Source: Pseudomonadota bacterium (lineage in GTDB: Bacteria > Pseudomonadota > Gammaproteobacteria > Xanthomonadales > Xanthomonadaceae). From it: a stretch of 64,000 nucleotides of DNA. Both the position numbers and the translations under genes were made by a program. The first letter of the stretch is position 1. Each line of letters opens with the position of its first letter. Below the pieces are notes generated by a model. The model worked only from the letters and a program-made list of their open reading frames with translations, ran no database searches and had not been told where the DNA came from. Shown here piece by piece: positions 29,301-37,308 of this stretch. The DNA lies in NCBI GenBank assembly GCA_018242445.1, contig JAFEBW010000043.1, positions 1 through 64,000 of the forward strand, written 5' to 3'.

Positions 29301-29527
29301 GCCTCGACTCCGGGAAGATTGATCATCGAATGCATCTATCGAAATGATACGAACAATTCATTGGAATTATCCATGCTGCATCCGCACAATACGCCCATGG
29401 ATCGGGACGGGCAGGGCATCGCGACCGATCCGGACGCGGCGGCACGAGCCTCCGCACCCTTCCGGCATCGCCGGTTCTTCGAACGCCGCGCGCCATCGAC
29501 GCACGCGGCATCACAGGAGCGACAACC
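29301..29527. promoter_or_regulatory. Divergent oxyR/ahpC control region
   Basis: This 227-nt region has an AT-rich core at about 29320-29375 with staggered ATCG/ATCT/GATA elements (ATCGAATGCATCTATCGAAA, then GATACGAACAATTC) that resemble spaced OxyR half-sites. For ahpC, TTGGAA at 29361-29366 and CACAAT at 29385-29390 (18-nt spacing) form a possible promoter. Operator positions are inferred by eye only. Confidence 0.5.
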
Positions 29528-30067
29528 ATGTTGACCGTTGGCGACAAACTCCCGCAGTTCCGTCTCAAGGCCACCGTCTCCACCGAGCTGGACAAGGCCT
29601 TCACCGAGATCGACAACCACACCTACGCGGGCAAGTGGCTGGTGCTGTTCTTCTACCCGAAGGATTTCACCTTCGTGTGCCCGACCGAGATCGCCGGCTT
29701 TGCCGCGAAGAACCAGGCGTTCGTGGATCGTGACGCGCAACTGCTTACCGGCAGCACCGACAGCGAGTTCGTGCATCACGCCTGGCGCACCCACCACAAG
29801 GATCTGCACAAGCTGCCGTTCCCGATGCTGGCCGACATCAAGCGCGAGTTCACCGCAGCACTGGGCATCCTCGACAAGAACGAGGGCGTGGCGCAGCGCG
29901 CGACCTTCATCGTCGATCCGGATGGCGTCATCCGCTTCGTGTACGTGACCGACCTGTCGGTCGGCCGCAGCCCGGATGAGGTGCTGCGCGTGCTCGACGC
30001 CCTGCAGACCGACGAGCTGTGCCCGTGCAACTGGAAGGCCGGCGAGGAAACCCTCAAGGCGGCGTGA
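29528..30067 (+). CDS. ahpC: 2-Cys peroxiredoxin AhpC (AhpD-partnered type)
   Basis: The 179-aa protein reads MLTVGDKLPQFRLKA and has YPKDFTFVCPTEIAGF with peroxidatic C51, and DELCPCNW with C165 and C167 near the C-terminus. This three-cysteine layout matches mycobacterial AhpC, which is reduced by AhpD rather than AhpF. It removes hydrogen peroxide and organic peroxides in the cytosol. It is divergent from oxyR and upstream of ahpD. Confidence 0.94.
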   Translation: MLTVGDKLPQFRLKATVSTELDKAFTEIDNHTYAGKWLVLFFYPKDFTFVCPTEIAGFAAKNQAFVDRDAQLLTGSTDSEFVHHAWRTHHKDLHKLPFPMLADIKREFTAALGILDKNEGVAQRATFIVDPDGVIRFVYVTDLSVGRSPDEVLRVLDALQTDELCPCNWKAGEETLKAA

Positions 30068-30333
30068 GTTGCGCCGGTGCTGTACTCCCTCCCCCTCGAT
30101 GGGGGAGGGTTGGGGAGAGGCTGAAAAAACCGGACTGCGCAGAAATCACCCCTCTCCCGGCGCTGCGCGCCACCCTCTCCCGCAAGGGGAGAGGGTTGGT
30201 ATCAGGCTTGCTGCGCATGATTTTGTTCTGACTGCTTCGATTATTGCGGCGTGCTCCAGAGATTCGTGCTTTCCGCTTCCCCGTCCCCCGTCCCCCGTCC
30301 CCAGTCCCCAGTCCCCAGTCCCCGACCCCCGCC
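30068..30333. repeat. ahpC-ahpD spacer with palindromes and a heptamer array
   Basis: The 266-nt gap has two palindromes, CCCTCCCCC/GGGGGAGGG at 30087-30109 and ACCCTCTCCC/GGGAGAGGGT at 30172-30196. Six contiguous GTCCCCN heptamers then lie at 30283-30324, ending 9 nt before the ahpD ATG. No gene is seen. The heptamers occupy the place where an RBS would be, and no good SD is visible for ahpD. Confidence 0.8.
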
Positions 30334-30873
30334 ATGACCCTCGACGACCTCAAGAACGCACTCCCCGACTACGCCAAGGACCTGCGCCTGAACCTGGATT
30401 CGGTACTGTCCGAAGGCGGTGCGCCGGGTCTGGATGCACGCCAGATCCGCGCCGTGGCGTTGGCATCGGCGATTGCAGCCCGGCATACGCCGCTCTCCCA
30501 CGCCATCGACGCCTTCGCTTCGGATCGGCTCGATCCGCTCGAACGCGATGGCGTGCGCTCGGCCGCGGCGATGATGGCGATGACCAACCTGTACTACCGT
30601 TTCACCCATCTGGTCGACAACGCCGAATATCAGACCCTGCGCACCAGCCTGCGGATGAACGTGATGGCCCGCCCGGGCATCGACAAGGCCGCCTTCGAGG
30701 CCGCCTCGCTGGCGGTATCGGTGGTCAATGGCTGCGGCGCGTGCATGGCCTCGCACGAGAAGGCGCTGCGCCAGCACGGGATCGACGCGCAGGGCGTGCA
30801 GTCCATCGCCCGCATCGCCGCGGTGGTGCATGCGGTGGCGGTGACTCTGGAGCAGGCCGCGCCGGCAGCCTGA
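30334..30873 (+). CDS. ahpD: Alkyl hydroperoxide reductase AhpD
   Basis: The 179-aa AhpD-like protein has the VVNGCGACMASHEKAL active site with C134 and C137, the downstream H141 and the preceding E122. The histidine between the cysteines in the mycobacterial enzyme is Ala136 here. AhpD reduces AhpC through lipoylated dihydrolipoamide succinyltransferase in Mycobacterium. The pairing with an AhpC of the same type supports this role. Confidence 0.9.
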   Translation: MTLDDLKNALPDYAKDLRLNLDSVLSEGGAPGLDARQIRAVALASAIAARHTPLSHAIDAFASDRLDPLERDGVRSAAAMMAMTNLYYRFTHLVDNAEYQTLRTSLRMNVMARPGIDKAAFEAASLAVSVVNGCGACMASHEKALRQHGIDAQGVQSIARIAAVVHAVAVTLEQAAPAA

Positions 30874-30963
30874 GCATGCGGGCCGGCCGGTTGGGTCGGC
30901 CGGTCGCGGGCTTCCCCTGAACCCCTCCGGATGCGCTAAGGTGGCGGCCGCGCAGGGGGAACG

Positions 30964-31590
30964 ATGAGCCAGCCAGACATTCAACCCGACGGGCCGCATC
31001 CCGGCGACGAGGCCCACGACTCGCCGCTGCGGTTCACCCCGCACGACACCCCCGAATTGCGCGAGCTGTTCGCGGCGGTGCCCGAGCGCAATTCCGCCGA
31101 CCAGATCCTGCGCACCACGCAGCAGCACCACGTCTCGCTGTCGGTGATGGCCGACACCAAGGCCAGCATCATCATCACCGTGTCCTCGATCGTGCTGACC
31201 ATCGCGCTGGGGCGGATCAACGACCACAGCCTGCGTTTGTCGATGCTGATCCTCACCGGCTTCACGCTGGCCGCGCTGCTGCTGGCGATCCTCGCGGTGC
31301 TGCCCAAGTACCGTCCGCTGCGCTTGAAGGCCAACGAGCCGCTGCCGCCGCAATTCAACCTGCTGTTCTTCGGCCACTTCGCCGAGCTCGACCAGCAGCG
31401 CTACCTGCGCGAGTTGTCGGCGCGCATGCAGCCGGACGGTTCGCTGTACCGCTCGATGGCCAGCGACATCTATTCGCTCGGCAGCTATCTGTCGCACCAC
31501 AAGTACCGTTACCTGCGGCTGGCCTACATCTGCTTCCTGTTGGGCTTTGTTTCTGCGGTGGTCGTGCAGGCGGTGCAGTTGTTGCGTTGA
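30964..31590 (+). CDS. Orphan PycTM-like (DUF5706) membrane protein
   Basis: The 208-aa protein has the Pycsar effector (PycTM) signature ADTKASIIITVSSIVLTIAL starting near residue 62, a second hydrophobic helix pair through residue about 115, an FFGHF-type loop, and a C-terminal helix. PycTM proteins are cCMP/cUMP-gated membrane effectors in antiphage Pycsar systems. Here no cyclase gene is adjacent; the neighbours are ahpD and prmC. It starts at an ATG after AGGGGGAACG. A housekeeping role is equally possible. Confidence 0.72.
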   Translation: MSQPDIQPDGPHPGDEAHDSPLRFTPHDTPELRELFAAVPERNSADQILRTTQQHHVSLSVMADTKASIIITVSSIVLTIALGRINDHSLRLSMLILTGFTLAALLLAILAVLPKYRPLRLKANEPLPPQFNLLFFGHFAELDQQRYLRELSARMQPDGSLYRSMASDIYSLGSYLSHHKYRYLRLAYICFLLGFVSAVVVQAVQLLR

Positions 31591-31851
31591 GGGGGCTCCC
31601 TCAATACACCCGACATGAACTGATCCGCTTGCTTTCCCTTCTCCCTCCGGGATGAGATGTTGCGCTTGCGAACCACTGGTTCGCGCAACATCGAATGCCT
31701 CCGCGTCAGCGCGGAGGCCGGGGCGCGGAGCGAGGTGCCCGAAGCGCCGGATGAGGGCAAGTCGTTGCAAGCTGCGATATTTTCTTCCCTCACCCGCCTT
31801 CGGCACCCTCTCCCACAGGGAGAGGGTTGAATCGAGTTGCCCAGTGCCAGC
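31591..31851. repeat. Spacer with dispersed repeat copy 2 and a palindrome
   Basis: The gap before prmC holds the inverted copy of the structured repeat (31636-31740) with stems GATGTTGCGC/GCGCAACATC (31656-31692) and GCCTCCGCG/CGCGGAGGC. At 31805-31827 an ACCCTCTCCC/GGGAGAGGGT palindrome lies 24 nt before the prmC start. No coding sequence is supported. Confidence 0.75.
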
Positions 31852-32700
31852 ATGCCACCCTCCGATTACACCATCACCACGTTGCTCGCACATGCTGCCG
31901 TGCGGCTGGATGCGGATGGTCGCGTGGAAGCCGAGCTGCTGCTTGCGCACGCAATGGATCGCCCGCGCGCATGGATGTTCGCGCACGCCGACGATCCGGT
32001 CGAAAGCCGTGATGCCGATACGTTCGAGCACCTCGTCCAACGCCGCCAGCAGGGCGAACCCATTGCCCAGATCCTCGGCCACAGAGGCTTCTGGTCGCTG
32101 GATCTGCGCATCACTCCCGATGTGCTGATCCCGCGCCCGGAAACCGAACTGCTGGTCGAGCGCGCGCTGGCGCTGTTGCCTTCCGACCGCGCGCTGCGCG
32201 TGGCCGACCTGGGCACCGGCAGCGGCGCGATCGCGCTGGCGATCGCCAGCGAACGGCCGCTGGCGCAGGTCGTCGCGGTCGATGCCAGCGCCGCCGCGCT
32301 CGCCGTCGCGCAAGCCAACGCGCAGGCGCTGAACCTGTCCGCGCGCGTGCGCTGCGTGCAGGGCGACTGGTTCGCACCGCTGGCCGGCGAGCGCTTCGAC
32401 GCGATCGTCAGCAACCCGCCCTACATCGCGCAGGGCGACCCGCACCTGCGCGAAGGCGACCTGCGTTTCGAACCGATGCTGGCGCTGGCTTCCGGTGCCG
32501 ACGGGCTCGACGCCATCCGCACCATCGTGCGCGATGCACGCGTGCACCTGCACGCAGACGGCTGGCTGCTGCTGGAGCACGGTTGGGAGCAAGGCGCGGC
32601 GGTGCGTGGGTTGCTCGCCGATGCCGGATTCACCACCGTCGCTACCGAGCGCGACCTCGAGGATCGCGAACGCGTCACCCTGGGTTGTTGGAACGGCTGA
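31852..32700 (+). CDS. prmC: Peptide chain release factor N5-glutamine methyltransferase
   Basis: The 282-aa protein has an N-terminal helical domain and the SAM-binding [14 protein letters not shown], with the catalytic NPPY in [29 protein letters not shown] sequence ([16 protein letters not shown]) is also a PrmC hallmark. It methylates the GGQ glutamine of RF1 and RF2. The ATG at 31852 is chosen over an in-frame TTG 15 nt upstream. Unlike E. coli, prfA is not adjacent. Confidence 0.94.
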   Translation: MPPSDYTITTLLAHAAVRLDADGRVEAELLLAHAMDRPRAWMFAHADDPVESRDADTFEHLVQRRQQGEPIAQILGHRGFWSLDLRITPDVLIPRPETELLVERALALLPSDRALRVADLGTGSGAIALAIASERPLAQVVAVDASAAALAVAQANAQALNLSARVRCVQGDWFAPLAGERFDAIVSNPPYIAQGDPHLREGDLRFEPMLALASGADGLDAIRTIVRDARVHLHADGWLLLEHGWEQGAAVRGLLADAGFTTVATERDLEDRERVTLGCWNG

Positions 32701-32748
32701 CCACGATCGTTCGCCGGTCGATTGCCGCATGTCGCCGACACCATCGAC

Positions 32749-34176
32749 CTACAACACCTCCGACGCGAAATCCGCCAGCCGCGAGCGCTCGCCGCGGCGC
32801 AGGGTGATGTGCGCGCTGTGCGCCCAGTTCTTGAAGCGATCCACCGCGTAGGTCAGGCCCGAAGTCGTCTCGGTCAGATACGGCGTGTCGATCTGCTCGA
32901 CGTTGCCGAGGCAGACGATCTTGGTGCCCGGGCCGGCGCGGGTGATCAGGGTCTTCATCTGCTTGGGCGTGAGGTTCTGCGCCTCGTCGAGGATCAGCCA
33001 GCGGCTGAGGAAGGTGCGCCCGCGCATGAAGTTCAGCGAACGGATCTTGATCCGCGAGGCGAGCAGATCGTTGGTCGCCGCGCGGCCCCAGGCGCCGTTC
33101 TCGGCCGGCGTGCGGGTGAGCACTTCGAGGTTGTCGGTGAGCGCGCCCATCCACGGCGTCATCTTCTCCTCCTCGGTGCCGGGCAGGAAGCCGATGTCCT
33201 CGCCGACGCTGACGGTGGCGCGGGTCATGATGATCTCGCGATAACGCTGCTGGTCCATCGTCTGCGCCAGCCCGGCGGCGAGCGCCAGCAGGGTCTTGCC
33301 GGTGCCGGCGGTGCCCAGCAGGGTGACGAAGTCGATCTCCGGATCCATCAGCGCGTTGAGCGCGAAGTTCTGCTCGCGGTTGCGCGCGGTGATGCCCCAC
33401 ACCGAGCGTTGCGCGTGGCGGAAATCATCGACGATGCGCAAGGTGGCCTTGTCGCCTTCCACCTTCGACACGCACAGCTCGACCTCCTCCTCGCCCGGCA
33501 GGTACAGGTACTGGTTGGGGTGCCAGTCCTCGTCGTCGCGGCGTTTCACCTCGTACCAGGTGCGGCCCTTCTCCGGCCAACTTCGCAGGTCCTTGCCGTG
33601 GCGCTCCCAGAAGTCGGCCGGCAGTTCGGCGGCGCCGGTGAACAGCAGGTTGAAATCGTCCAGCGCGCGGTCGTTCTCGTAATCCTCGGCGGTGATCCCG
33701 GCGATCGTGGCCTTGATGCGCATGTTGATGTCTTTGGACACCAGCACCACCGGCACGCCGGGATGGGACTCGCGCAATTCGAGCACCGCGGCGATGATCT
33801 GGTTGTCGGCCAGATGCGTCTTGGCGGCGCCGGGCGCGGCGGCGGCGGCCGCTTTCTTCTTCGCCTCGCCGCCATTCACCTGGAAGCGCAGGCGGCCGAC
33901 GTCGTTGCTGATCTTCAGTTGCAGGGCTTTCGGATGGGTCAGCGGCAGCCCGCCGGCGATCCCCTCGCCTTGATGGTTTTCGATCAGCTCGTTGATGAAG
34001 CGGCTGACCTGGCGCGCGTTGCGGCTGACTTCCGAATTGCCTTTCTTGGCCGCGTCGAGTTCCTCGATCACCATCATCGGCAGGAACACGTCGTGCTCCT
34101 CGAACTTGAACAACGCGGTCGGGTCGTGCATCAGCACGTTGGTGTCGAGGACGAAGATGCGCTTGTCGTGGGTCAC
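32749..34176 (-). CDS. PIN-PhoH2 ATPase/RNase protein
   Basis: The 475-aa protein has an N-terminal PIN domain (KRIFVLDTNVLMHDPTALFKFEEHDV, with later acidic residues in DINMRIKA). A linker rich in Ala/Lys follows, then a C-terminal PhoH ATPase with Walker A GTAGTGKT and Walker B WLILDEAQNLTP. PhoH2 proteins couple ATP hydrolysis to RNA unwinding and cleavage. Its place beside bcp and gcvR is the common xanthomonad arrangement. Confidence 0.9.
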   Translation of the reverse strand: MTHDKRIFVLDTNVLMHDPTALFKFEEHDVFLPMMVIEELDAAKKGNSEVSRNARQVSRFINELIENHQGEGIAGGLPLTHPKALQLKISNDVGRLRFQVNGGEAKKKAAAAAAPGAAKTHLADNQIIAAVLELRESHPGVPVVLVSKDINMRIKATIAGITAEDYENDRALDDFNLLFTGAAELPADFWERHGKDLRSWPEKGRTWYEVKRRDDEDWHPNQYLYLPGEEEVELCVSKVEGDKATLRIVDDFRHAQRSVWGITARNREQNFALNALMDPEIDFVTLLGTAGTGKTLLALAAGLAQTMDQQRYREIIMTRATVSVGEDIGFLPGTEEEKMTPWMGALTDNLEVLTRTPAENGAWGRAATNDLLASRIKIRSLNFMRGRTFLSRWLILDEAQNLTPKQMKTLITRAGPGTKIVCLGNVEQIDTPYLTETTSGLTYAVDRFKNWAHSAHITLRRGERSRLADFASEVL

Positions 34177-34460
34177 GGAGTGGGCCTTGGGGCTGGTGTG
34201 GTTGCCGGGTCTGCATGCGATCAGCGCATGCAGGGCTTGTCTCTCCCCTGTGAGCAGGGGGTGATGCAGCGCGCTTGCGAACTGCCGGTGGCAGTTCGCG
34301 CGCCGAAGAACACCCGGCAGGGTCGGAGGGTTGGAGTGGGGTTGCGTATCAATTGACTGATCGTGAACCCCCTCCCAGCCTCCCCCTGCAAGCAGGGGGA
34401 GGTGGAAAAGCGGCGCATCGAATGCGTGTCGCTATGGGACGTTCGCTGGAGGCGGAACAC
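34177..34460. repeat. Palindrome-rich spacer
   Basis: Two strong inverted repeats occur: GCGAACTGCC/GGCAGTTCGC with a GGT loop at 34277-34299, and CCTCCCCCTGC/GCAGGGGGAGG around AA at 34379-34402. The first resembles the GCGAACC/GGTTCGC inner stem of the 106-bp repeat family. No gene is seen. Confidence 0.7.
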
Positions 34461-34937
34461 CTAGGGCTTCGCCTTGCGCAGTTGCTGCAACGACGCGAGC
34501 ACGGCGTCGGCGTGGCCGGGCACTTTCACCGGCCGCCAGAGGTCGCGGATCGTGCCTTCCGGGTCGATCAGGAAGGTGCTGCGCACGATGCCGAGCACCT
34601 TCCTGCCGTACATGTTCTTCTCGTGGATCACATCGAAGGCCTTGCACAGGGCTTCGTCGCCGTCGCTGATGAGGTCGAACCGGAAACCCTGTTTCGCGCA
34701 GAAGTTCTGGTGCGACTTCACCGAGTCGCGCGACACCCCGAGCACGGCCGCGCCGGCGCGCTTGAACTTCGGCAGCAGGGCGTTGAAATCCTGGCCTTCC
34801 AGCGTGCAGCCTGGGGTGCTGTCCTTCGGATAGAAATACAACGCCAGCCAGCGGCCGGCGTAATCGGCAAAGCGGGCGGCGGCGCCCGTGGAGAGGGTGA
34901 ATGCGAGGTCGGGAATGCGGTCGCCGATGTCGGGCAT
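34461..34937 (-). CDS. bcp: Peroxiredoxin Q / bacterioferritin comigratory protein
   Basis: The 158-aa thiol peroxidase has YPKDSTPGCTLEGQDF with peroxidatic C44, and a second cysteine at C80 (HQNFCAKQG). The 36-residue spacing equals that of Xanthomonas and Xylella PrxQ, which form an intramolecular disulfide between these positions. The E. coli-style resolving Cys five residues on is absent. It follows gcvR by 20 nt on the same strand. Confidence 0.94.
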   Translation of the reverse strand: MPDIGDRIPDLAFTLSTGAAARFADYAGRWLALYFYPKDSTPGCTLEGQDFNALLPKFKRAGAAVLGVSRDSVKSHQNFCAKQGFRFDLISDGDEALCKAFDVIHEKNMYGRKVLGIVRSTFLIDPEGTIRDLWRPVKVPGHADAVLASLQQLRKAKP

Positions 34938-34957
34938 CGAAAGTCTCGCGGGAAGCG

Positions 34958-35554
34958 TCAGAACTTCATCGGATCCATGATCGCGTCGAGGTTCAGGTGA
35001 TCGCAGAACTCGAGGAAATCGTCGCGCAGCCCGGCGATGTGCATGTTGCTCGGTATCCCGATCGTCACCTGCGCGGTGAACATGTCCGCGCCGGTCTGCA
35101 TCGCCTTGTAGCGCGAGCAGTTCAGGGCTTCGATGGAGATGCCGAGGCGGTCGAAGAAATCGGCGAGCTGGAACAGGATGCCCGGTTTGTCGGCCGCCAC
35201 CACCTCGACGATGTAGGGCAGCAGATTGGTCTGCAGCGGCTTGGGCGAGGTGCGGTTCCACATCAGTTTGAGGTTTTTCTCCTCGCGCTCCAGCCGCGTC
35301 AGCATCGCTTCCAGCTTGGCCACCGCGTCCCACGAGCCGACCGCCAGCGCGGTCACCGACACGTCGTGGCCGACCGTTGACAGGCGCGCGTCGGCGAGGT
35401 TGCAACCGCTCTCGGCGATCCGCCGGCTCAGCGCGAGCAGGGGCGAATCCGGGTGCGCGGCGCTGGCGTTGATCAGCAGGTGGTTCTCGTTCGCGGCCGG
35501 ACGGTTGGGCGGTTCGCTGGTCAAGGCAGGTCCGGTGCGGCGGGTTGTAGGCAT
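34958..35554 (-). CDS. gcvR: GcvR-like ACT-domain regulator
   Basis: The 198-aa protein contains two ACT-like domains: NHLLINASAAHPDSPLLALSRRIAESGCNLADARL, then YIVEVVAADKPGILFQLADFFDRLGISIEALN. GcvR represses the glycine cleavage operon by binding GcvA in E. coli. The gcvR-bcp pair is conserved in both lineages. The first 20 residues are variable; I choose the ATG at 35554 as it begins just before the conserved region. Confidence 0.82.
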   Translation of the reverse strand: MPTTRRTGPALTSEPPNRPAANENHLLINASAAHPDSPLLALSRRIAESGCNLADARLSTVGHDVSVTALAVGSWDAVAKLEAMLTRLEREEKNLKLMWNRTSPKPLQTNLLPYIVEVVAADKPGILFQLADFFDRLGISIEALNCSRYKAMQTGADMFTAQVTIGIPSNMHIAGLRDDFLEFCDHLNLDAIMDPMKF

Positions 35555-35791
35555 GGCGGTGGCGGCAAGAGGTCGCTGGCAGAAGGCTGGCCGTTTCCCC
35601 CGACCGTGCGCCGCCAGCATACGGCGCACAGCGCGGGCGTCGCAAGTCGGATGGGTGGGCGATAGGCGGGGTATGCCGGTCGGGCAGGGTGCCACGGCAG
35701 CCACCCCATCGCGCGGCATCGATGCCATACAAAACCGTCACTCAACAGGTCTACTCAAACCGCCGCGTTGGGTGTATATCTTGAAACCCGT

Positions 35792-36520
35792 ATGGAGTCC
35801 GATCCGGCACATAACCGTGATGCCCGCGATCTCGCCGCCTCTGGTGAGGTCGATGCTGCTACCGGCGGCGTTTTCGTACTCCCCGGACTGGATGCGCGCA
35901 TCGTCCGTGCGCATGCCGTCGGCGATGACCGGCGGGCTGGCGAGTCCCTGCGCCCACGGGTGCTGTCGCTGGACGCCCACGGCAGGATCCTCGACTGGAT
36001 CGGCTGGCAGGATGCCGCCTGCCTGTATGCACGCGACGCGGTGGCGTGGACGCTCGGCGCGCCCTGCATGGTGCTGCACGGCGGCCACAACCGCCTGCTC
36101 GGCGCGCAGAGCCGGCTGGAACTGCACCCCATCGTCGCCGCGCGTGGGCATGCCCGCGGCAGCGCGCCGGCACCGTCGCCAGCGCTGACCAACACGGCCC
36201 TGTTCGCGCGCGACGCCCACCTGTGTCTGTATTGCGGCCGCGAGTTCGGCCGCCACCATCTGACTCGCGACCACGTGCATCCGCTGTCACGCGGTGGCCG
36301 CGACATCTGGGAGAATGTCGTCAGCGCCTGCATCGCCTGCAATTCGCACAAGGGCGGGCGCACCCCGCAGCAGGCTGGCATGCCCCTGCTGGCCGTGCCT
36401 TACCGGCCGAGCTGGGTGGAGCACCTGATCCTTTCCAACCGCCACATCCTCGCCGACCAGATGGCCTTCCTGAAGAGCCAGATGCCCAGGCGCGGCCCGC
36501 GCGGGAATCGGATTCAGTAG
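35792..36520 (+). CDS. HNH endonuclease domain protein
   Basis: The 242-aa protein has a C-terminal zinc-bound HNH module: CLYCGREF (C145, C148), LTRDHVHPLSRGGRDIWENVVSACIACN with D160-H161 and C180, C183. The N-terminal 130 residues include VLSLDAHGRILDWIGWQDAACLYARDAVAW, a conserved companion region in housekeeping HNH proteins of proteobacteria. Its substrate is unknown, and no phage or toxin partner is adjacent. The ATG at 35792 is preferred over an upstream TTG. Confidence 0.82.
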   Translation: MESDPAHNRDARDLAASGEVDAATGGVFVLPGLDARIVRAHAVGDDRRAGESLRPRVLSLDAHGRILDWIGWQDAACLYARDAVAWTLGAPCMVLHGGHNRLLGAQSRLELHPIVAARGHARGSAPAPSPALTNTALFARDAHLCLYCGREFGRHHLTRDHVHPLSRGGRDIWENVVSACIACNSHKGGRTPQQAGMPLLAVPYRPSWVEHLILSNRHILADQMAFLKSQMPRRGPRGNRIQ

Positions 36521-36818
36521 CCGCTGTCGTCGATCCATCCGCGATGCGAGTGGCGTCCGCCAGCTCCTCTCGCGTTGGCGTCGGCGGTTTGAACGTCTCT
36601 GCCTGCCAGCACCGCCCCGACTTGCCAAAGCCCTTGTCGTGCAGGCTTCCCGCGCGCTAGAATGAGCGGCTTTCGGAATCGCGCCGCGTGCGTTTGCAGC
36701 GCCGTTCCTGCGGCATCCAACGGCGTTCCATCCCGGGGCTGCTTGCCCCGCTCACGGCGGATCGCGCGGTGTGCCATCCGGCATTCCTGCGGGTTTCGCA
36801 TCACTCAAAGGCACCACG
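36521..36818 (+). promoter_or_regulatory. rpsO upstream region with a promoter
   Basis: The 298-nt gap contains no gene. TTGTCG at 36635-36640 and TAGAAT at 36659-36664 are spaced by 18 nt and form a good sigma-70 promoter. This gives an rpsO leader of about 150 nt, long enough for S15 autoregulatory structure. I did not resolve the pseudoknot by eye. Confidence 0.6.
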
Positions 36819-37079
36819 ATGTCCATCGACACCGGCAAGATCGTTTCCGAATACCAGCGCGCGCCCGGCGACACCGGCTCGCCCGAAGTGCAGGTGGCCC
36901 TGCTCAGCGCCCGCATCGAGCTGCTCACCGGCCACTTCAAGGAACACAAGAACGACCATCACTCCCGCCGCGGCCTGCTGATGATGGTCAACCAGCGCCG
37001 CGGGCTGCTCGACTACCTGCGCCGCAAGGACGCCGAGCGCTACAAGACCCTGATCGGTCGCCTCGGCATCCGCAAGTAA
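36819..37079 (+). CDS. rpsO: 30S ribosomal protein S15
   Basis: The 86-aa protein from the ATG at 36819 reads [33 protein letters not shown] and ends [12 protein letters not shown], standard S15. S15 binds the central domain of 16S rRNA and forms the intersubunit bridge B4. It directly precedes pnp, as in most Gammaproteobacteria, and is followed by a strong terminator, so the two are at least partly independent. Confidence 0.97.
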   Translation: MSIDTGKIVSEYQRAPGDTGSPEVQVALLSARIELLTGHFKEHKNDHHSRRGLLMMVNQRRGLLDYLRRKDAERYKTLIGRLGIRK

Positions 37080-37091
37080 GCACAGCACACG

Positions 37092-37120
37092 AACGCCTCC
37101 TTCGCGGAGGCGTTTTCGTT
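37092..37120 (+). terminator. Terminator between rpsO and pnp
   Basis: AACGCCTCC (37092-37100) pairs with GGAGGCGTT (37106-37114) around TTCGC, followed by TTCGTTTG. It is a good intrinsic terminator 13 nt after rpsO. In E. coli, read-through at the equivalent terminator feeds pnp transcription. Confidence 0.85.
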
Positions 37121-37308
37121 TGTTTGCAGACGGTGGCGCGGATTGGCGGGGTGCGTCCGCCGCACGCGACGCCGGCCCACCGGCATGGAATTCCCCCGGC
37201 AGGCAGCGATCCGAATCGACGCCGCCTGCGCTGCGCATCCATCGATTCGAAACCAAGCAGGCGTGGCCAATGGTGGCCGCGCATCCAGACACGACAGGAC
37301 ACACTACC

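Noticed and set aside
30964..31590. A complete Pycsar defence operon
   Set aside because: No cyclase or other defence gene lies next to the PycTM-like gene. Calling the full system would go beyond the sequence.
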